Positions 44,339 through 52,044 of a stretch of 64,000 nucleotides of DNA are shown in pieces. Within the stretch, counting starts at the first letter, position 1. Every line of letters begins with the position of its first letter. Location of the stretch: positions 1 to 64,000 of IMG/VR virus record IMGVR_UViG_3300025168_014097; one strand, 5' to 3'. A program made the translations under genes and the position numbers. A model generated the notes under the pieces. That model was not told the DNA's origin. It ran no database searches and saw only the letters and a list, made by a program, of their open reading frames with translations. The DNA comes from a virus.

Positions 44339-45184
44339 TTACTTCTCCAATATATTGCGCATCCAATTAATATTTGCATTAATCATTTTTTCTACCGACA
44401 TTTGTTTATTGTCAATACTATGCTTCTTAGCTGTTCTCTGAATATGAAAGTCCACCTCTAATTCTGACTTACCGTTCTTCAATCCAGTTGTACTATCATC
44501 TAATAATACACCATTGATCCCATGCCAAAAAGGTGAAGAGCTATCATTCGTGTCCATAACACCTAAAGCTCTCTGTGTGATCAATTCTCTTGGTCCATCG
44601 CCCAATCCTAAATAGTGATGGGAAAGATCTTTTCTTTGAGATACTAATCCTTCTCTACACATATAAGCAGTTGCAAAAATTCTATTAGCTGCTATATCGT
44701 TCGTACCAGTCAACCCACAAAATGCATTAGGCATTCCTAATATAGACATTCCCATAACTTTTACTTCTGGAAGCTCTGCTAATCTTTTATAGCATTCTAA
44801 CCATCCTTTATAGTTTCCCGTCTCTGATTGTGGTACTGCCATTATTTCATAGTCTTCATCCTTAGCCATTTCAATAAAAGCAACTGTGGAGTCGTATGTT
44901 ACACTCCAAGGCTCGAATGGATAATCTGGCGCTACTACATAAGTTGGCTTCACACCACTGTCTGCAATTAACTTCATTAGTGGTTCTGGATCTAAACTCT
45001 TTTTAAATTCAAATGCACCATTATCACATATGATGGTATCACCTCTATCAGCTTTTTCTCTATAATAAGCTGCGTATTGTTTATCTTTTAATAAATGTGC
45101 TAATATCAAGTGAAAATCAGCATCTTCCGGTATAAGGTCTAAATACTCTACTGGAGCTATGTAACCAAATTTAGTTTTTTTCAT
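44339..45184 (-). CDS. dpdA: DpdA-like DNA 7-deazaguanine transglycosylase (TGT fold)
   Basis: This 281-residue protein begins KFGYIAPVEYLDLIPEDADF and has ILAHLLKDKQYAAYYREKAD, DTIICDNGAFEFKKSL near residue 49, VVAPDYPFEP near 82, IMAVPQSETGNYKGWLECY near 113 and VMGMSILGMP near 140. SHHYLGLGDGPRELI lies near 186, followed by DTNDSSSPFWHG. This pattern fits phage DpdA proteins, which swap guanine in DNA for a 7-deazaguanine base. FolE, QueE and QueD genes a few kilobases upstream strengthen the call. It is much shorter than tRNA-guanine transglycosylase and lacks its zinc site. Confidence 0.7.
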   Translation of the reverse strand: MKKTKFGYIAPVEYLDLIPEDADFHLILAHLLKDKQYAAYYREKADRGDTIICDNGAFEFKKSLDPEPLMKLIADSGVKPTYVVAPDYPFEPWSVTYDSTVAFIEMAKDEDYEIMAVPQSETGNYKGWLECYKRLAELPEVKVMGMSILGMPNAFCGLTGTNDIAANRIFATAYMCREGLVSQRKDLSHHYLGLGDGPRELITQRALGVMDTNDSSSPFWHGINGVLLDDSTTGLKNGKSELEVDFHIQRTAKKHSIDNKQMSVEKMINANINWMRNILEK

Positions 45185-45632
45185 ATTTTTTCTTTTCCAT
45201 ATATTGTTTAACTTCTTGTAATCCTAATTCATTATCTTTAAGTAAATATTCTTCAAATGTATTTCGATCAAATTCAATATCCTTTGAATCTCCTCTACTA
45301 CAAAATCGTTCAAAACACATATCTAAAGGTGTATTCATCCAAATCATTTCTGCTTCTGGATATGCTGATACAATCTCTACTTGTCTTGGCCCACTTATTA
45401 CTACTCCTTTTTTCTTAGTAGTTCGTCTAAGTTCTCCAATCTGATAGATAATTTGTGTAGATATCTCTGGATGACCTTGTAGTTTATCTCGCTTATTTGT
45501 ATCTAATATTCCTCTGACTATGTCTGAGATTTCTATAAGATCATAATCTAAATCATCTGATAGTAATCTAGCTTCATAAGTTTTTCCGCTACAGATTGTT
45601 CCTGCGACAAATATTATATGATCTCTATACAT
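45171..45632 (-). CDS. P-loop nucleotide/nucleoside kinase-like protein
   Basis: This 153-residue protein has the Walker A IIFVAGTICSGKTYEARLL near residue 6, a lid-like region RGDSKDIEFDRNTFEEYLL, and MIWMNTPLDMCFERFCSR near 98. The small size and plan fit a deoxynucleoside-monophosphate kinase or adenylate-kinase-like fold. I chose ATG 45632; ATG 45647 is also possible. Position in the nucleotide-modification region suggests a job in the nucleotide pool. Confidence 0.6.
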   Translation of the reverse strand: MYRDHIIFVAGTICSGKTYEARLLSDDLDYDLIEISDIVRGILDTNKRDKLQGHPEISTQIIYQIGELRRTTKKKGVVISGPRQVEIVSAYPEAEMIWMNTPLDMCFERFCSRGDSKDIEFDRNTFEEYLLKDNELGLQEVKQYMEKKKYEKN

Positions 45633-45972
45633 AGACCTCTGCACCATTCTCGTTATCCTCAAATACGGAGACGTATACGCATTTGAATTCTTTTAATATT
45701 TCTTCAGCTAACATTTCACAGGACTTAGCTCCGAACTCATGTGTCCTGGATTGTAGATTATAATATGTATGTCCTAACCATTGTTCAATATCTCTCTTGA
45801 ACATGATAAACTCTACATCTCTATCATCATGATTAACTTGTTTCTTAGCAGTGATAAACCATTTATGTCTATGCATACTTGATAAGAATCCTACTTCTGG
45901 GACTATTGATTGAGCATCTGGCCAATTATGTAATCCTTCTATTTCTAACTTTACTATTACGTTTGTCTTCAT
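45625..45972 (-). CDS. T-fold-like protein (divergent QueD/PTPS relative?)
   Basis: This 115-residue protein has VKLEIEGLHNWPDA, then MHRHKWFITAKKQVNHDDRD with an HxH pair near residue 34, VEFIMFKRDIEQWLG near 53, SCEMLAEEILKEF near 84 and VYVSVFEDNENGAEVYV at the end. The order (zinc-like His pair, D(F/V)..(L/F)KR, helix xxEMLAEEI, closing strand) echoes 6-pyruvoyltetrahydropterin synthase/QueD, but it lacks the Cys site. This is my inference from pattern. The promoter at 45982-46012 lies just upstream. Confidence 0.5.
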   Translation of the reverse strand: MKTNVIVKLEIEGLHNWPDAQSIVPEVGFLSSMHRHKWFITAKKQVNHDDRDVEFIMFKRDIEQWLGHTYYNLQSRTHEFGAKSCEMLAEEILKEFKCVYVSVFEDNENGAEVYV

Positions 45973-45981
45973 ATTACTCTT

Positions 45982-46012
45982 AATATACGATTTTTTATTC
46001 GATCTAGCTACT
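45982..46012 (-). promoter_or_regulatory. Promoter variant (AGTAGC-N19-TATATT)
   Basis: The minus strand reads AGTAGC (46012-46007) and TATATT (45987-45982), exactly 19 bases apart, with TCG before the box. It differs from the other copies by one base in the -35/-33 element. Nine bases separate the box from ATG 45972, so a very short leader is expected. Confidence 0.65.
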
Positions 46013-46526
46013 AAACCTTTAGAAACTTTTTATATGCACTTGACATTCTATCAAAAAATTTAGTTTTAAGAATAGCAGAATGAGCTTTATTAAGCTCTTC
46101 TCTATCTGCTATATTTATTAAAAATGTTGGTGCAAATGATCTGGGGTTGTATCCATCTATCTCAGTAACTTCATCGTTAGGATTAAAGCATATGATTTTA
46201 TATTGTGGATATCTATTCTTTTTAAGTAGTTTGTTTAGAAAACTCTGATAGGATCTAGTTTCATTAGATGATAATTCACCTGAGTTTACTAGAGCAAATA
46301 AAGCTGACTTGTACTTACTTTTATGAAAAACCTCAACACGTTCTATAAACGTTTCAATATTTGGATCAAATACATCTATCATCATTAGATCTTTATCTAA
46401 TTCAGTACCAACAAATGGACAGACCGGCATATTTCCATATTCAGGACGTTTTTGTTTTATGATAAAGTCGAGATAACCCCTAACTCTCTTTTTTAGAGTT
46501 GTATATGGACATCCTGACTTTTTCAT
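46011..46526 (-). CDS. Unknown phage protein
   Basis: This 171-residue protein begins MKKSGCPYTTLKKRVRGYLD and has NMPVCPFVGTELDKDLMMID near residue 33. It is otherwise mixed alpha/beta with a basic C-terminus (RMSSAYKKFLKV). Two CP pairs are notable, but no metal site can be argued. It stands between the dCTP-deaminase relative and the T-fold-like gene. Confidence 0.55.
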   Translation of the reverse strand: MKKSGCPYTTLKKRVRGYLDFIIKQKRPEYGNMPVCPFVGTELDKDLMMIDVFDPNIETFIERVEVFHKSKYKSALFALVNSGELSSNETRSYQSFLNKLLKKNRYPQYKIICFNPNDEVTEIDGYNPRSFAPTFLINIADREELNKAHSAILKTKFFDRMSSAYKKFLKV

Positions 46527-46529
46527 ATC

Positions 46530-47024
46530 TTACTTAACGTCTTTATCTTTTTGCCACTGACCATCATATAATTCTGCAGAATTGTTCTCAAACATAATAA
46601 TTTGAGCTAACCGTGCACCTTTTTCCAATACAACTGATTTGGTAAGTGTCATTACACCACCCATCTGATCCACTTCAAATCCTGGATCATACACACCACT
46701 TGTTACAGTTCCACCCATTCTAAGAATAGATGATCTCTGACGGATGAATGCAGTTGTCTTATCATCTAGCTTACATCCTTGTTCAAACGTAACACTATAA
46801 ATCCCTGGATGTAGTACCCACACATTCCGTTCATCACCTTCTGATTTTTCTACAGTTGATAATGTAACATCATCATATTTATCCAACATAGTAGCATCTG
46901 AGAATAACATTCCACCTCTGATAGCTTTTACATCTACTACGGTTAGATCATAACCTACTTGAGCTTTTTTTCCTTTACCATTTGTGGTAAGCATTTGCTC
47001 AACTTGATTTGCATTTAATAACAT
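46530..47024 (-). CDS. dCTP deaminase/dUTPase-family protein
   Basis: This 164-residue protein has GYDLTVVDVKAIRGG near residue 24, AFIRQRSSILRMGGTVTSGV near 92 and YDPGFEVDQMG near 112, then EKGARLAQIIMFENNSAELY and DGQWQKDKDVK. These blocks match the trimeric dUTPase/dCTP deaminase family. It should remove dUTP or make dUMP for dTTP synthesis. I cannot separate the two activities by eye. TAATATG joins it to the next upstream small gene. Confidence 0.75.
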   Translation of the reverse strand: MLLNANQVEQMLTTNGKGKKAQVGYDLTVVDVKAIRGGMLFSDATMLDKYDDVTLSTVEKSEGDERNVWVLHPGIYSVTFEQGCKLDDKTTAFIRQRSSILRMGGTVTSGVYDPGFEVDQMGGVMTLTKSVVLEKGARLAQIIMFENNSAELYDGQWQKDKDVK

Positions 47025-47025
47025 A

Positions 47026-47175
47026 TTATATCTCGAATCCTAAATTCAATACCATAAGCCTAAATTTACTCCCATACCACTTTACTTCTAATACAGTGAA
47101 GGTTCCAATTCTACATTCTAAATAATACTTTTCTTTTTTGTTTCCAGCATCAAAGCCGTTTATCCAATTTACCAT
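47026..47175 (-). CDS. Small unknown protein (49 residues)
   Basis: A complete short frame opens with ATG 47175 and ends with TAA at 47026, two bases before the deaminase-family start. Its 49 residues begin MVNWINGFDAGNKKEKYYLE and have alternating strand residues (TFTVLEVKWYGSKFRLMVL). It fills exactly the space between HPRT and the next gene, which supports its reality. Function unknown. Confidence 0.55.
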   Translation of the reverse strand: MVNWINGFDAGNKKEKYYLECRIGTFTVLEVKWYGSKFRLMVLNLGFEI

Positions 47176-47177
47176 TT

Positions 47178-47717
47178 TTATTCTCCGTTTTCTAATTTGT
47201 AAATAGCAGGAAGATTTCTACTTAATCCATTGTCGTCTAATCCATAACCAACGACCCACTCGTCGTTAATTTCAAATCCGTAAACATCCATTGGATGATC
47301 TCCACCTTTTCTTTTTAATAATGTTACTATCTTGATACTATTTGGTAATTGTGAACTGAGATGTAAATATACCTCTTTCATTGTTTCACCCGTATCAATT
47401 ATATCTTCTATAATATACACATTTTTTCCCTGAATAGCAACTTCTATATCTTTTAATATTTTAACTCCTCCTGAGTTATCCTTTCCTTCATATGACTTAG
47501 CTCTTATAAAATCTATTTCACACAATCCGTGGTATTGTTTTACCAAGTCACTGAAGAACATAAATGCTCCATTTAATACGCATATAAATACCGGTGGTGA
47601 GGATGCATTTCTTTTATCTTCAACTTGTTCTATCATTTGAGCCATCTCTACAATCCTTGATTGTATCTGGTCGTGTGTTATCATTTGTTCCATACTAAAT
47701 ATCTTTTCTTGTTTCAT
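47178..47717 (-). CDS. hpt: Hypoxanthine/guanine phosphoribosyltransferase
   Basis: This 179-residue protein has VFICVLNGAFMFFSDLVKQY near residue 42, the DFIRAKSYEG loop near 68, and the PRPP motif VYIIEDIIDTGETMKEV near 99. It then reads KRKGGDHPMDVYGFEIND and WVVGYGLDDNGLSRNLPAIY, all HPRT blocks. It makes IMP or GMP from free bases and PRPP. In the setting of base exchange in DNA (DpdA releases guanine) it could recycle the guanine; this is inference. Start ATG 47717 directly follows the QueD stop. Confidence 0.8.
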   Translation of the reverse strand: MKQEKIFSMEQMITHDQIQSRIVEMAQMIEQVEDKRNASSPPVFICVLNGAFMFFSDLVKQYHGLCEIDFIRAKSYEGKDNSGGVKILKDIEVAIQGKNVYIIEDIIDTGETMKEVYLHLSSQLPNSIKIVTLLKRKGGDHPMDVYGFEINDEWVVGYGLDDNGLSRNLPAIYKLENGE

Positions 47718-47718
47718 G

Positions 47719-48183
47719 TTATTCTTTATATATCGCTGAATTATTGCCATTTTCCATAAACTCTACACTTGAGATTTTAACACGGCCATCAGTTTCTAGT
47801 TGTACAAACTTGTTTAGTTTATTAAACACATACTCTGCAAACTTCTCTGCTCCAGTAGCTTCAACTTCTCTTAACTGTATAACTCCTAGATCAGATAATG
47901 ATTGAAACATTAATGCTTCTGGATCATCTTTAGCTATAACGACTGTATGATCAAACATATAGTCCATCCATGCTTTTGGTTGCATACCATCTATAAGATT
48001 TTTAGCTCTCTTCATGCCTCCGAAGTCCCATACCCAATTTTTATGATCCAACTCTCCTTCAAATACTACCTTGAATGATACAGCGTATCCATGTAAATAT
48101 TTACAATGAGTTTCTACTGCTTTCCATTGTCTAAAGCAGCAAGTGAATCCACTGAATAGTTTGGTTGATTGATATTTTGCCAT
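47719..48183 (-). CDS. queD: 6-carboxytetrahydropterin synthase (QueD)
   Basis: This 154-residue T-fold protein has FSGFTCCFRQWKAVETHCKY with LHGYAVSFKVVFEG right after, around residues 11-40. HC..LHGY gives the zinc ligands and the catalytic Cys region; the usual LHGHxY is LHGYAV here. VWDFGGMKRAKNLIDG near 53, FDHTVVI near 73 and VEATGAEKFAEYVFNKLNKF near 104 complete the family. It makes 6-carboxy-tetrahydropterin. I chose ATG 48183, following the previous gene's stop at 48191. Confidence 0.8.
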   Translation of the reverse strand: MAKYQSTKLFSGFTCCFRQWKAVETHCKYLHGYAVSFKVVFEGELDHKNWVWDFGGMKRAKNLIDGMQPKAWMDYMFDHTVVIAKDDPEALMFQSLSDLGVIQLREVEATGAEKFAEYVFNKLNKFVQLETDGRVKISSVEFMENGNNSAIYKE

Positions 48184-48190
48184 ATTGTAT

Positions 48191-48349
48191 TTACCCTTTA
48201 TTGTTTTGTTTATCATATTGATGTATAGCTATTCTTAACTTTGTAATTAAATCTTTTACATCATCTGGATCTAGTGTTATTGCGCAACATGTATCCTCAA
48301 TATGATCTTCTAGTTCTTTTACAATAGCATATATTTCTTTTACAGTCAT
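48191..48349 (-). CDS. Small unknown helical protein (52 residues)
   Basis: A complete frame opens at ATG 48349, overlapping the QueE stop by one base (TAATG), and ends with TAA at 48191, just before queD. Its 52 residues begin MTVKEIYAIVKELEDHIEDT and contain a CC pair and a second helix (DVKDLITKLRIAIHQY). The tight fit between queE and queD supports translation. Function unknown. Confidence 0.55.
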   Translation of the reverse strand: MTVKEIYAIVKELEDHIEDTCCAITLDPDDVKDLITKLRIAIHQYDKQNNKG

Positions 48350-49122
48350 TATACACCACGTTCTATGTCATATGCTATAATATGATCTCTCCCAGTCATA
48401 TTATATCCATGTTCTGCTACCATTTCGAATACTAAAGGATACATCTGAATTAACGTTTCTCTCGTATCTCCTGCAGGCATTATATAAGTCTTATCTTTCG
48501 GAATATCTAATTCAATCCTATACGCTTCAATTTCTGCAAGATTTTCATCTGTTCCATCCCATACTGGCTTGAAATGGTAATCTTTGTGAAATGACATCAT
48601 TTGTTTTATTGCTTCCGTATTTTGTCTTTTTCTGTTATGTGTATCTATAAATCTTTGGTCAATAACTTTCCCAGCTGGAGTAATAGCTCCAACAACAGGA
48701 ACGGAATTACTAAACTTAGGACTAAGACTAATAAGATCAATAGGATAATCGGTTTCAACAAAAGCAGATCCTTCAGTTTCAATAGTAATAATAATATTTC
48801 TTTCATAAGCAAAGTGTGTTAACTCATTAACCAACGCTGGGTGCATTGTTGGTGATCCACCAGTTAACATCATTTCTTTTACTTGTGGATTCTCGTCATA
48901 TATTTTGACTATATCATTAAAGGTAAATGTACCTTTTTCTGGATGTATGGAGGTATACCATGAGTCGCACCATCCTCCTTCACCAAAGTAGCAACGGTGA
49001 GTACAACCAGTAGTTCTAACTGCAATTGTTGGTCTTCCAAACCTACTTCCTTCGGATTGAACACACCTATATACTTCTAGTATAGGTAATACCTTATCGT
49101 AATCTAAAATTCGTTTATTCAC
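48349..49122 (-). CDS. queE: 7-carboxy-7-deazaguanine synthase (QueE), radical SAM
   Basis: This 257-residue protein has EVYRCVQSEGSRFGRPTIAV near residue 17, then VRTTGCTHRCYFGEGGWCDS, the cluster-binding Cys motif in QueE form (three Cys around residues 39-51). EMMLTGGSPTMHPAL near 83, IIITIETEGSAF near 110 and LISLSPKFSNS near 131 follow. It turns carboxy-tetrahydropterin into 7-carboxy-7-deazaguanine. The start is GTG at 49122, overlapping the FolE stop (TAGTG). Confidence 0.8.
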   Translation of the reverse strand: MNKRILDYDKVLPILEVYRCVQSEGSRFGRPTIAVRTTGCTHRCYFGEGGWCDSWYTSIHPEKGTFTFNDIVKIYDENPQVKEMMLTGGSPTMHPALVNELTHFAYERNIIITIETEGSAFVETDYPIDLISLSPKFSNSVPVVGAITPAGKVIDQRFIDTHNRKRQNTEAIKQMMSFHKDYHFKPVWDGTDENLAEIEAYRIELDIPKDKTYIMPAGDTRETLIQMYPLVFEMVAEHGYNMTGRDHIIAYDIERGV

Positions 49123-49763
49123 TATGCCAATCTACTTTGATCTATTAGATTAAAAAATTCTGCCCTTGTAATATCAGCTTCGATAAATCTTCCAGACATT
49201 TGAGATGTTTTCATAACACTATCATGTTTAATACCTCTACACTTAACACAATTATGTTGTGATTCAATAACTACTGCAACTCCTCTATGTCCTTCACACA
49301 ATTTTTCAACGTGATCGTGAATTTGCTTCGTCAATGATTCTTGAATATTTGGTCTTCTTGAATAAAAGTCAACTATACGGTTCAACTTACTTAACCCAAC
49401 TACCATATCAGTCTTCTCTTTTCCTGGGATGTAAGCTACATGAGCTACTCCTGAGAATGTAAGATTATGATGTGCACACATACTCATTACCGGTATTCTT
49501 GTTTGGCATATTAGTCCCGTATAACCTTCATCGTTTGGGAATGCAGTAATAACTGGTTCAGCTCCTATCGATCCTGCGATCAGGTCATTTACCCATGCTT
49601 TTGCAACTCTTTGTGGAGTTCGATCACTATGCTTGTCGGCTTTCCAATCAAATCCTAATGCTTCTAAAAATTGACCGTAATGTACTGCAGCTTGTTCAAT
49701 CATTAAAGCTTTCTCAGCTTCTGTTCTTGGCATATTGCCATTCGCTTTTTTTAATAAATCCAT
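49122..49763 (-). CDS. folE: GTP cyclohydrolase I (FolE)
   Basis: This 213-residue protein has the FolE blocks: [17 protein letters not shown] near residue 49, [20 protein letters not shown] near 93 with catalytic Cys-His-His, [20 protein letters not shown] near 122 and [17 protein letters not shown] near 160 with the zinc Cys. It opens GTP to dihydroneopterin triphosphate, the first step of the deazaguanine path. The promoter at 49797-49827 lies 33 bases upstream. Confidence 0.85.
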   Translation of the reverse strand: MDLLKKANGNMPRTEAEKALMIEQAAVHYGQFLEALGFDWKADKHSDRTPQRVAKAWVNDLIAGSIGAEPVITAFPNDEGYTGLICQTRIPVMSMCAHHNLTFSGVAHVAYIPGKEKTDMVVGLSKLNRIVDFYSRRPNIQESLTKQIHDHVEKLCEGHRGVAVVIESQHNCVKCRGIKHDSVMKTSQMSGRFIEADITRAEFFNLIDQSRLA

Positions 49764-49796
49764 AACCTTTTCTTTTCTTTATTATTATATTACTTA

Positions 49797-49827
49797 AATA
49801 TAAGAAATATAATTCGTTTATACAACA
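49797..49827 (-). promoter_or_regulatory. Promoter variant (TGTTGT-N19-TATATT) before folE
   Basis: The minus strand reads TGTTGT (49827-49822) and TATATT (49802-49797), exactly 19 bases apart. TTTCT precedes the box. The -33 element keeps GTTG but differs at the ends. It would drive the folE-queE-queD operon. Confidence 0.7.
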
Positions 49828-49840
49828 GTTTCTACTTTTT

Positions 49841-50035
49841 TTATTTGATCCATTCTTCTAGTTCAGTTGGTGTTGGCCATGTTAAAGCTTTTTGACACTT
49901 ATCACACACCCATCTTGTATCACTTACCTTTACAGTCTTTATCGTTTGATTTTTGTGCCTGCACTTGTTTTGATAGTCCTCTATTTCCTTCTCGATTTGC
50001 TTCAACCGTTTGGTCATATCGTTCATGTTTATCAT
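49841..50035 (-). CDS. Small zinc-finger protein
   Basis: This 64-residue protein begins MINMNDMTKRLKQIEKEIED and has NKCRHKNQ then WVCDKCQKALTWPTPTELEE, giving a C-x-H and a CxxC pair for one zinc. I chose ATG 50035 because GGAG lies seven bases upstream. The same DNA also carries another frame (49920-50111), so one of the two may be spurious. Similar short phage zinc proteins have no known role. Confidence 0.6.
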   Translation of the reverse strand: MINMNDMTKRLKQIEKEIEDYQNKCRHKNQTIKTVKVSDTRWVCDKCQKALTWPTPTELEEWIK

Positions 50036-50111
50036 GAGATCTCTCCGTAGTGTTACGTAACATTTCCTCATAATATAACCGTTCAATCCAATCTTCTTTA
50101 TACAATCTCAC
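49920..50111 (-). CDS. Possible small charged protein overlapping the zinc-finger gene
   Basis: A 63-codon frame opens with GTG at 50111, five bases after AGGAGG, and overlaps the end of the ribonucleotide reductase gene by 14 bases. The product is very charged (DWIERLYYEEMLRNTTERSH). It overlaps the zinc-finger gene by 116 bases in another frame, and its second half looks like a shadow. The AGGAGG also codes Gly-Gly in the reductase tail, so its fit may be chance. Confidence 0.3.
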   Translation of the reverse strand: MRLYKEDWIERLYYEEMLRNTTERSHDKHERYDQTVEANREGNRGLSKQVQAQKSNDKDCKGK

Positions 50112-51957
50112 AAGAACCTCCTGCGCAGGCTAGTTCACCTTTAAGATCAGTTTCATCTTTTTCTTCTACAATATTAGATAAGTCTATTTCAGTTAACGAC
50201 TTTAACATTTCGTTATATTTTTCTTCTGTGATATCTTCGAATGGTGCTTGTGTATATGTTCCACCATTATAAGGTAGTACTGATAAACCATTATAGTGTT
50301 TTCTATTTTCCCACATCCATTCACCCGCATATTCCCACTCATTGTCTCTTAACGAAACGGTTGCAGACACGTTATGTGTATTAGATCCATTCCTATGTCC
50401 TGGAGACACCCATTCTTGAGCTACCTTCTTTACTCGTTCTAATAACTGGAATGGAGATTCAGTTCGCAATATTGAACCTTCTGGTGATTTCTGTGGTATT
50501 TGAATTACAGCTGTATCGTGTGGACTGAAGTATTCGTCTTCAACTAGCTCTGGATGGTGTTCGTTGAGATATTTATACATTGATTCATTTTTACCAACTC
50601 TAATTCTTCTGATATAATAATCGTTGTGCCATGCGTGGATACCTGATGATGTACCTAATGTCAATGAGGTAGTTCCTGCAGGCTTGACTGTTGTACATCT
50701 TGCTGATTGCTTAATTCCTATAAGTTTTGCAACTCTAGCATTTTCCTTCTTAACAATTTTTGCAGCTGATTTCATATCATATCCTAATACTACACCCGAG
50801 CCAATACCTGTCATTGATATTCCTATCAATGCATCTTTTTCAGTAGTATCTTGCCATACCTCTCTTAAATAGTGAAAGTTTGTATATCCTGCTTGAAGAG
50901 TTCCAATAAATGCAGCTGACTTTACCCTTGCTTCAAAATCTTCTTGTGATTCTATATCACTAGCATTTACTTCACATAGATTACAAAATTGATACGGTCG
51001 TAAAGCTATTTCACAGCAAGGATTAGTTCCCCAGTCTTTATCATTGTTAAGATATATACCAGGTTCTCCTGCTCCAGACAACTCTACTCTTTTCCAAAGA
51101 TCCATGAAAAATTCTTTAGTTATTTTGTGTCTCATTAAACATGCTGAGTTATTTGCTCTACCCCTCTGTGGATTCAATTCCCACCAATTACCACTTTTAC
51201 AACCGATCATTTCATTATCATCAGCGCTAAATAAACTAATAAGAGCAGCTCTTCTTATTCCTCCTGCTAATACAGCATCTGCAATGTGGCAAACTATATC
51301 GTGGACTTCAATTGTCGATAATTTATCTCCCGATTCTTTTTCCTTCAACATTCCATCAATCTTAACCAAACATTCTTTTAATGGTTGAGGTCCTGGTGCT
51401 TTACCACCCGATGTTACAAGTCTTGCACCTTTTGGTCTAATATCAGAATAATCAAATTCAACACGACTTCCACCACCATTCATGTATGATTTCATAAGAA
51501 CTTTTACTGCGTCTGCCCATCCTTCAATACTATCACTAATCAAATATCTTTTCTTCCTTTTAGGATATGGTTTTTGAATTACTGAGAGTTGACTTACATG
51601 ATGTTTCTGCACTGAATACCCCACTCCCGTTCCACCTAGCAATAAGAACATGCATTCACTGAATGATTCAATTGAATCGATTGGAAGATATGCACAGTTA
51701 TATACTCTATTAGGTGATATCTCAATTGGCTTACCTGCAAATTGCATAGATCTCATAGATGGTAATATCTTTTTATCATATACCATTTTATACACTTCTT
51801 CAATATCAGCTTTGAGTGCTGGGTATTTTTTTTGATGCATTTGCATATTACGCGTTACTAATTCTTCCCATGTCTCTCTTCTATTCAGTTCTGGCACGTA
51901 CTTTGCATACTTCATATAGACAGTAATGTCTGATAGAATTTTGTTTGAAATTTCCAT
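50098..51957 (-). CDS. nrdJ: Adenosylcobalamin-dependent (class II) ribonucleotide reductase
   Basis: This 619-residue protein has ILPSMRSMQFAGKPIE near residue 63, NCAYLPIDS near 87, LLLGGTGVGYSVQKHH near 105, DIRPKGARLVTSGGKAPGP near 169, the radical-site loop NPCCEIALRPYQFCNLCEVN near 314, VKPAGTTSLTLGTSSGIHAW near 424, and the tail CAGGSCEIV with redox Cys. No R2 partner is needed. The plan fits the monomeric, B12-dependent type, so activity depends on host cobalamin. It makes deoxynucleotides for phage DNA. The ~87-base leader before it has no motif I recognise. Confidence 0.85.
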   Translation of the reverse strand: MEISNKILSDITVYMKYAKYVPELNRRETWEELVTRNMQMHQKKYPALKADIEEVYKMVYDKKILPSMRSMQFAGKPIEISPNRVYNCAYLPIDSIESFSECMFLLLGGTGVGYSVQKHHVSQLSVIQKPYPKRKKRYLISDSIEGWADAVKVLMKSYMNGGGSRVEFDYSDIRPKGARLVTSGGKAPGPQPLKECLVKIDGMLKEKESGDKLSTIEVHDIVCHIADAVLAGGIRRAALISLFSADDNEMIGCKSGNWWELNPQRGRANNSACLMRHKITKEFFMDLWKRVELSGAGEPGIYLNNDKDWGTNPCCEIALRPYQFCNLCEVNASDIESQEDFEARVKSAAFIGTLQAGYTNFHYLREVWQDTTEKDALIGISMTGIGSGVVLGYDMKSAAKIVKKENARVAKLIGIKQSARCTTVKPAGTTSLTLGTSSGIHAWHNDYYIRRIRVGKNESMYKYLNEHHPELVEDEYFSPHDTAVIQIPQKSPEGSILRTESPFQLLERVKKVAQEWVSPGHRNGSNTHNVSATVSLRDNEWEYAGEWMWENRKHYNGLSVLPYNGGTYTQAPFEDITEEKYNEMLKSLTEIDLSNIVEEKDETDLKGELACAGGSCEIV

Positions 51958-52044
51958 TATAATCTTCCTCTATTTTCTTTTGATCCTGTTGTGTCGGTAT
52001 AAATGTTGTGTATATAATAATTATGTGTATATATGTATATAGCT

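Noticed and set aside
44339-45184. tRNA-guanine transglycosylase
   Set aside because: The protein is about 100 residues shorter than TGT, lacks its Cys/His zinc site, and lies among deazaguanine DNA-modification genes; DpdA is the better fit.
51958-52044. Cobalamin riboswitch before the B12-dependent reductase
   Set aside because: The gap is only about 87 bases of AT-rich DNA with no B12-box-like sequence, too short for the aptamer.
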